NCBI GenBank assembly: GCA_031288885.1
Contig: JAITQP010000255.1
Span: 1 to 6,330, forward strand
From: Prevotellaceae bacterium
GTDB lineage: Bacteria; Bacteroidota; Bacteroidia; Bacteroidales; UBA932
DNA length: 6,330 nucleotides
Reading direction: 5' to 3'
Every line of letters starts with the position of its first letter. Position 1 is the first letter of the stretch. Shown here one piece after another: positions 4,319 through 6,330 of the stretch. Under the pieces are notes generated by a model. It was not told the DNA's origin, ran no database searches, and saw only the letters and a program-made list of their open reading frames with translations. A program made the position numbers and the translations under genes.

Positions 4319-6330
4319 ATGGAATTTTTTAAAAAACACCAGCACCTCATTCCCTTTATTGCCGCCGCGCTGCTCATCGTGCTGCTGCTGCCGCGCGAGG
4401 GAAAGTTTCAGTACGAATTTCAAAAGGGGAAAATGTGGCAGCACAAAACGCTGTACGCGCCGTTTGATTTCCCCATCTACAAAACCGAAACGGAGCTGGC
4501 CAACGAAAAGCGGCAAACGCTGAGCTCCGTCACGCCCTACTACGACCGCGACAGCAGCGTGTACTACGTGCAGCGGGCGGACTTGGCAAGCGCCTTCCGC
4601 GCGTCGCTGCGCGCCACCTACAACAGCCCCGACCGCGGCGGGCTGTCGCAAAGCGCCTACTACAACCTCGCCAACAAAATCCTGCCGGAGATGCTGCGGC
4701 AGCTGAAGTTCATTTACGGCAAGGGAATACGCGAGCCAAACTCCGTTGCCGAAAGCTACCTCAGCTCGTCCGGAGCAACGCTGGTGGCGCTCACCGGACA
4801 TCGGGCAACGGAGTACCCAAGCGAGGAGTGCTTTACCCCGCAGAGCGCCTACCTCTACCTCTCCAACCGCCTGCAGTCGATGTGGAGCGACGCCGAGCAG
4901 GCGTTCTACAGAAAGCTCGACGTGCATAGCTTTCTCAAGCCCAACCTCCGCTTCAACGAGCGGATAACGACGCTGGAGCTCGAGCAGCGAATGGCGGCCA
5001 TATCGCCCACGCAGGGAATGGTGAGCGCGGGGCAGCAAATCGTGGCGCAGGGCGAGGTGGTAAACACCAACACCTTTAGCATGCTTTCATCGTTCCGCTA
5101 CGAGTACGAGCAGCGGGTAGGCTACGCCGGCAACAAGTGGCTCCTGCTGGCGGGGCAGCTGATGCTAACGCTCCTCTTCATCGCAACGCTCTACCTCTAC
5201 ATCTTTTTGCTGGGCGAAAAAAAATCCGTCAGCTTCAAGAAGAACTGCTTCCTGATGCTGCTCGTCGCCTCGTTCTTCCTCCTCACGCTGTGGATTAGCC
5301 GGACGGGCATCGCCAGCATTTACATCATTCCCTTTGCCGCCGTGCCCATCTTCATCTGCACCTTTTTCGACGCCAAGGTAGCGCTGATTACCCACCTCGT
5401 TACCACCATGCTGGCGGCGTTCATTTTGCCCAACAGCTATGAGTTTTGCCTCATCTCCAGCTTTGTGGGGTTTGGCGCGACGTACAGCAGCAAGGACGTG
5501 TACCGCCGCAGCCGGCTCTACCGCACGGCGGCCATCGTGTTTGCCCTCTACTGCATCGCCTACATCACGCTCACGCTCATCAAGGACGGCAGCCTGACGG
5601 CGGAGTGGCGCATTTACCTTTGGTTTGCCGTCAACGCGGCGCTGGTGATAGCCATGCAGCAGCTGGTGTACGTATTTGAAAAAATATTCGGGTTTACCTC
5701 CGACAGCACGCTCATGGAGCTTTCGGACACCAACAACACGCTGCTGCGCAAGCTGGCGGAGGTGGCGCCCGCCACGTTTCAGCACTGCCTGCAGGTGGCC
5801 AACTTGGCCGAGAGCGTTGTGCGGCAGATTGGCGGAAACCCCATGCTGGTGAGGGCGGGCGCGCTCTACCACGACATCGGGAAGATGAACAACCCAACCT
5901 ACTTTATCGAAAATCAGGAGGCGGCCTTTTCGCCCCACCACCGCCTCGATCCCGAGGAGAGCGCGCGCATCATCGTCCGGCACGTGACCGACGGCGTGAC
6001 CATTGCCCGCAAAAACCGCCTCCCCGAGACCATCACGCGCTTCATCCGCACGCACCACGGCACCTCAACGGTGGGCTACTTTTACCGCGCGTACAAAGAA
6101 AAATATCCCGAGGCTGCCGATTTCTCCGCGTTCCACTACCCGGGCCCCAACCCAACCTCCAAGGAGCAGGGCGTGCTCATGATGGCCGACGCGGTGGAGG
6201 CGGCCTCGCGTACCCTCACAAAGTTCACGCCGGAGTCCATCAGCAACATGGTGGAGACCGTGGTCACCGCCAAAATGAACGGAAAAATGCTGGAGAACAC
6301 CGACCTCACCTTCAACGACGTGAGCACCGC
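4319..6330 (+). CDS. 7TM-HD (PgpH/YqfF-type) membrane phosphohydrolase, probable c-di-AMP phosphodiesterase, 3' end cut
   Basis: Starts at ATG 4319, 21 bp after the nuclease gene, and stays open to the window end (670 codons). Domain order: an N-terminal membrane segment (about 11-25), an extracytoplasmic 7TM-HDED-type domain (about 27-270), seven membrane segments (about 274-298, 310-326, 330-350, 352-370, 374-388, 403-421, 430-451) and a cytoplasmic HD domain. The HD ligands are all present: H489, H518-D519 (HDIGKM), H555, H579-H580 (RTHHG) and D624. Characterised PgpH proteins cleave cyclic-di-AMP to pApA, affecting osmotic and cell-wall homeostasis; that activity here is inferred. H540-H541 (SPHHRL) sits where relatives, as I recall, read NPHD; this is probably not a metal ligand. 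The final DLTFNDV resembles the family's tail, so perhaps 25-30 residues are missing. Co-transcription with the nuclease gene is likely. Confidence 0.93.
   Translation, partial: MEFFKKHQHLIPFIAAALLIVLLLPREGKFQYEFQKGKMWQHKTLYAPFDFPIYKTETELANEKRQTLSSVTPYYDRDSSVYYVQRADLASAFRASLRATYNSPDRGGLSQSAYYNLANKILPEMLRQLKFIYGKGIREPNSVAESYLSSSGATLVALTGHRATEYPSEECFTPQSAYLYLSNRLQSMWSDAEQAFYRKLDVHSFLKPNLRFNERITTLELEQRMAAISPTQGMVSAGQQIVAQGEVVNTNTFSMLSSFRYEYEQRVGYAGNKWLLLAGQLMLTLLFIATLYLYIFLLGEKKSVSFKKNCFLMLLVASFFLLTLWISRTGIASIYIIPFAAVPIFICTFFDAKVALITHLVTTMLAAFILPNSYEFCLISSFVGFGATYSSKDVYRRSRLYRTAAIVFALYCIAYITLTLIKDGSLTAEWRIYLWFAVNAALVIAMQQLVYVFEKIFGFTSDSTLMELSDTNNTLLRKLAEVAPATFQHCLQVANLAESVVRQIGGNPMLVRAGALYHDIGKMNNPTYFIENQEAAFSPHHRLDPEESARIIVRHVTDGVTIARKNRLPETITRFIRTHHGTSTVGYFYRAYKEKYPEAADFSAFHYPGPNPTSKEQGVLMMADAVEAASRTLTKFTPESISNMVETVVTAKMNGKMLENTDLTFNDVST

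Noticed and set aside
5165..6058. A 297-codon open frame antisense to the 7TM-HD gene
   Set aside because: It is the shadow of the membrane and HD domains of the gene on the + strand; the peptide is charged, of low complexity and resembles no family.

Overview
The window looks like a chromosomal piece of a GC-rich member of the Bacteroidota. Three things point there: a large AddB-like PD-(D/E)XK nuclease of the type common in that phylum, a PgpH-type 7TM-HD phosphohydrolase, and a near-perfect match to the Bacteroides promoter pattern (TTTG, about 20 bp, TAnnTTTG) with no Shine-Dalgarno sequence before either gene. The species cannot be told from the sequence.

Layout: bases 2-91 are the last codons of an upstream gene on the + strand. 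Bases 74-1329 hold no convincing gene. They are a dense mosaic of dispersed repeats: arrays of a 7-bp unit (TTAATGA or TTAGTKA), a 13-bp GC-rich word (consensus GCGCRARGCGTGC) at nearly every junction, two copies of a perfect 10-bp-arm palindrome, six copies of a GC-rich element in a 71-bp and a 46-bp form, and an AT-rich 184-bp element with 47-bp inverted ends. The mosaic has large-scale inverted symmetry: 268-462 is an imperfect inverted copy of 1133-1329. A candidate promoter at 1343-1374 follows, so close to the next ATG that the message would be leaderless or nearly so.

Bases 1379-4297 encode a 972-residue AddB-like protein with an intact PD-(D/E)XK nuclease site and the four cysteines of an iron-sulfur cluster. 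After 21 bp, 4319 to the window end encodes a 7TM-HD protein that should lack only a short C-terminal tail. The two genes are probably co-transcribed. One is predicted to work in DNA break processing and the other in cyclic-di-AMP breakdown at the membrane, so their adjacency does not by itself imply a shared pathway.

The two genes belong to known families. The unexplained part is the repeat island. No transposase, reverse transcriptase or CRISPR-type regular array is visible in it, so if the elements move, they depend on proteins encoded elsewhere.
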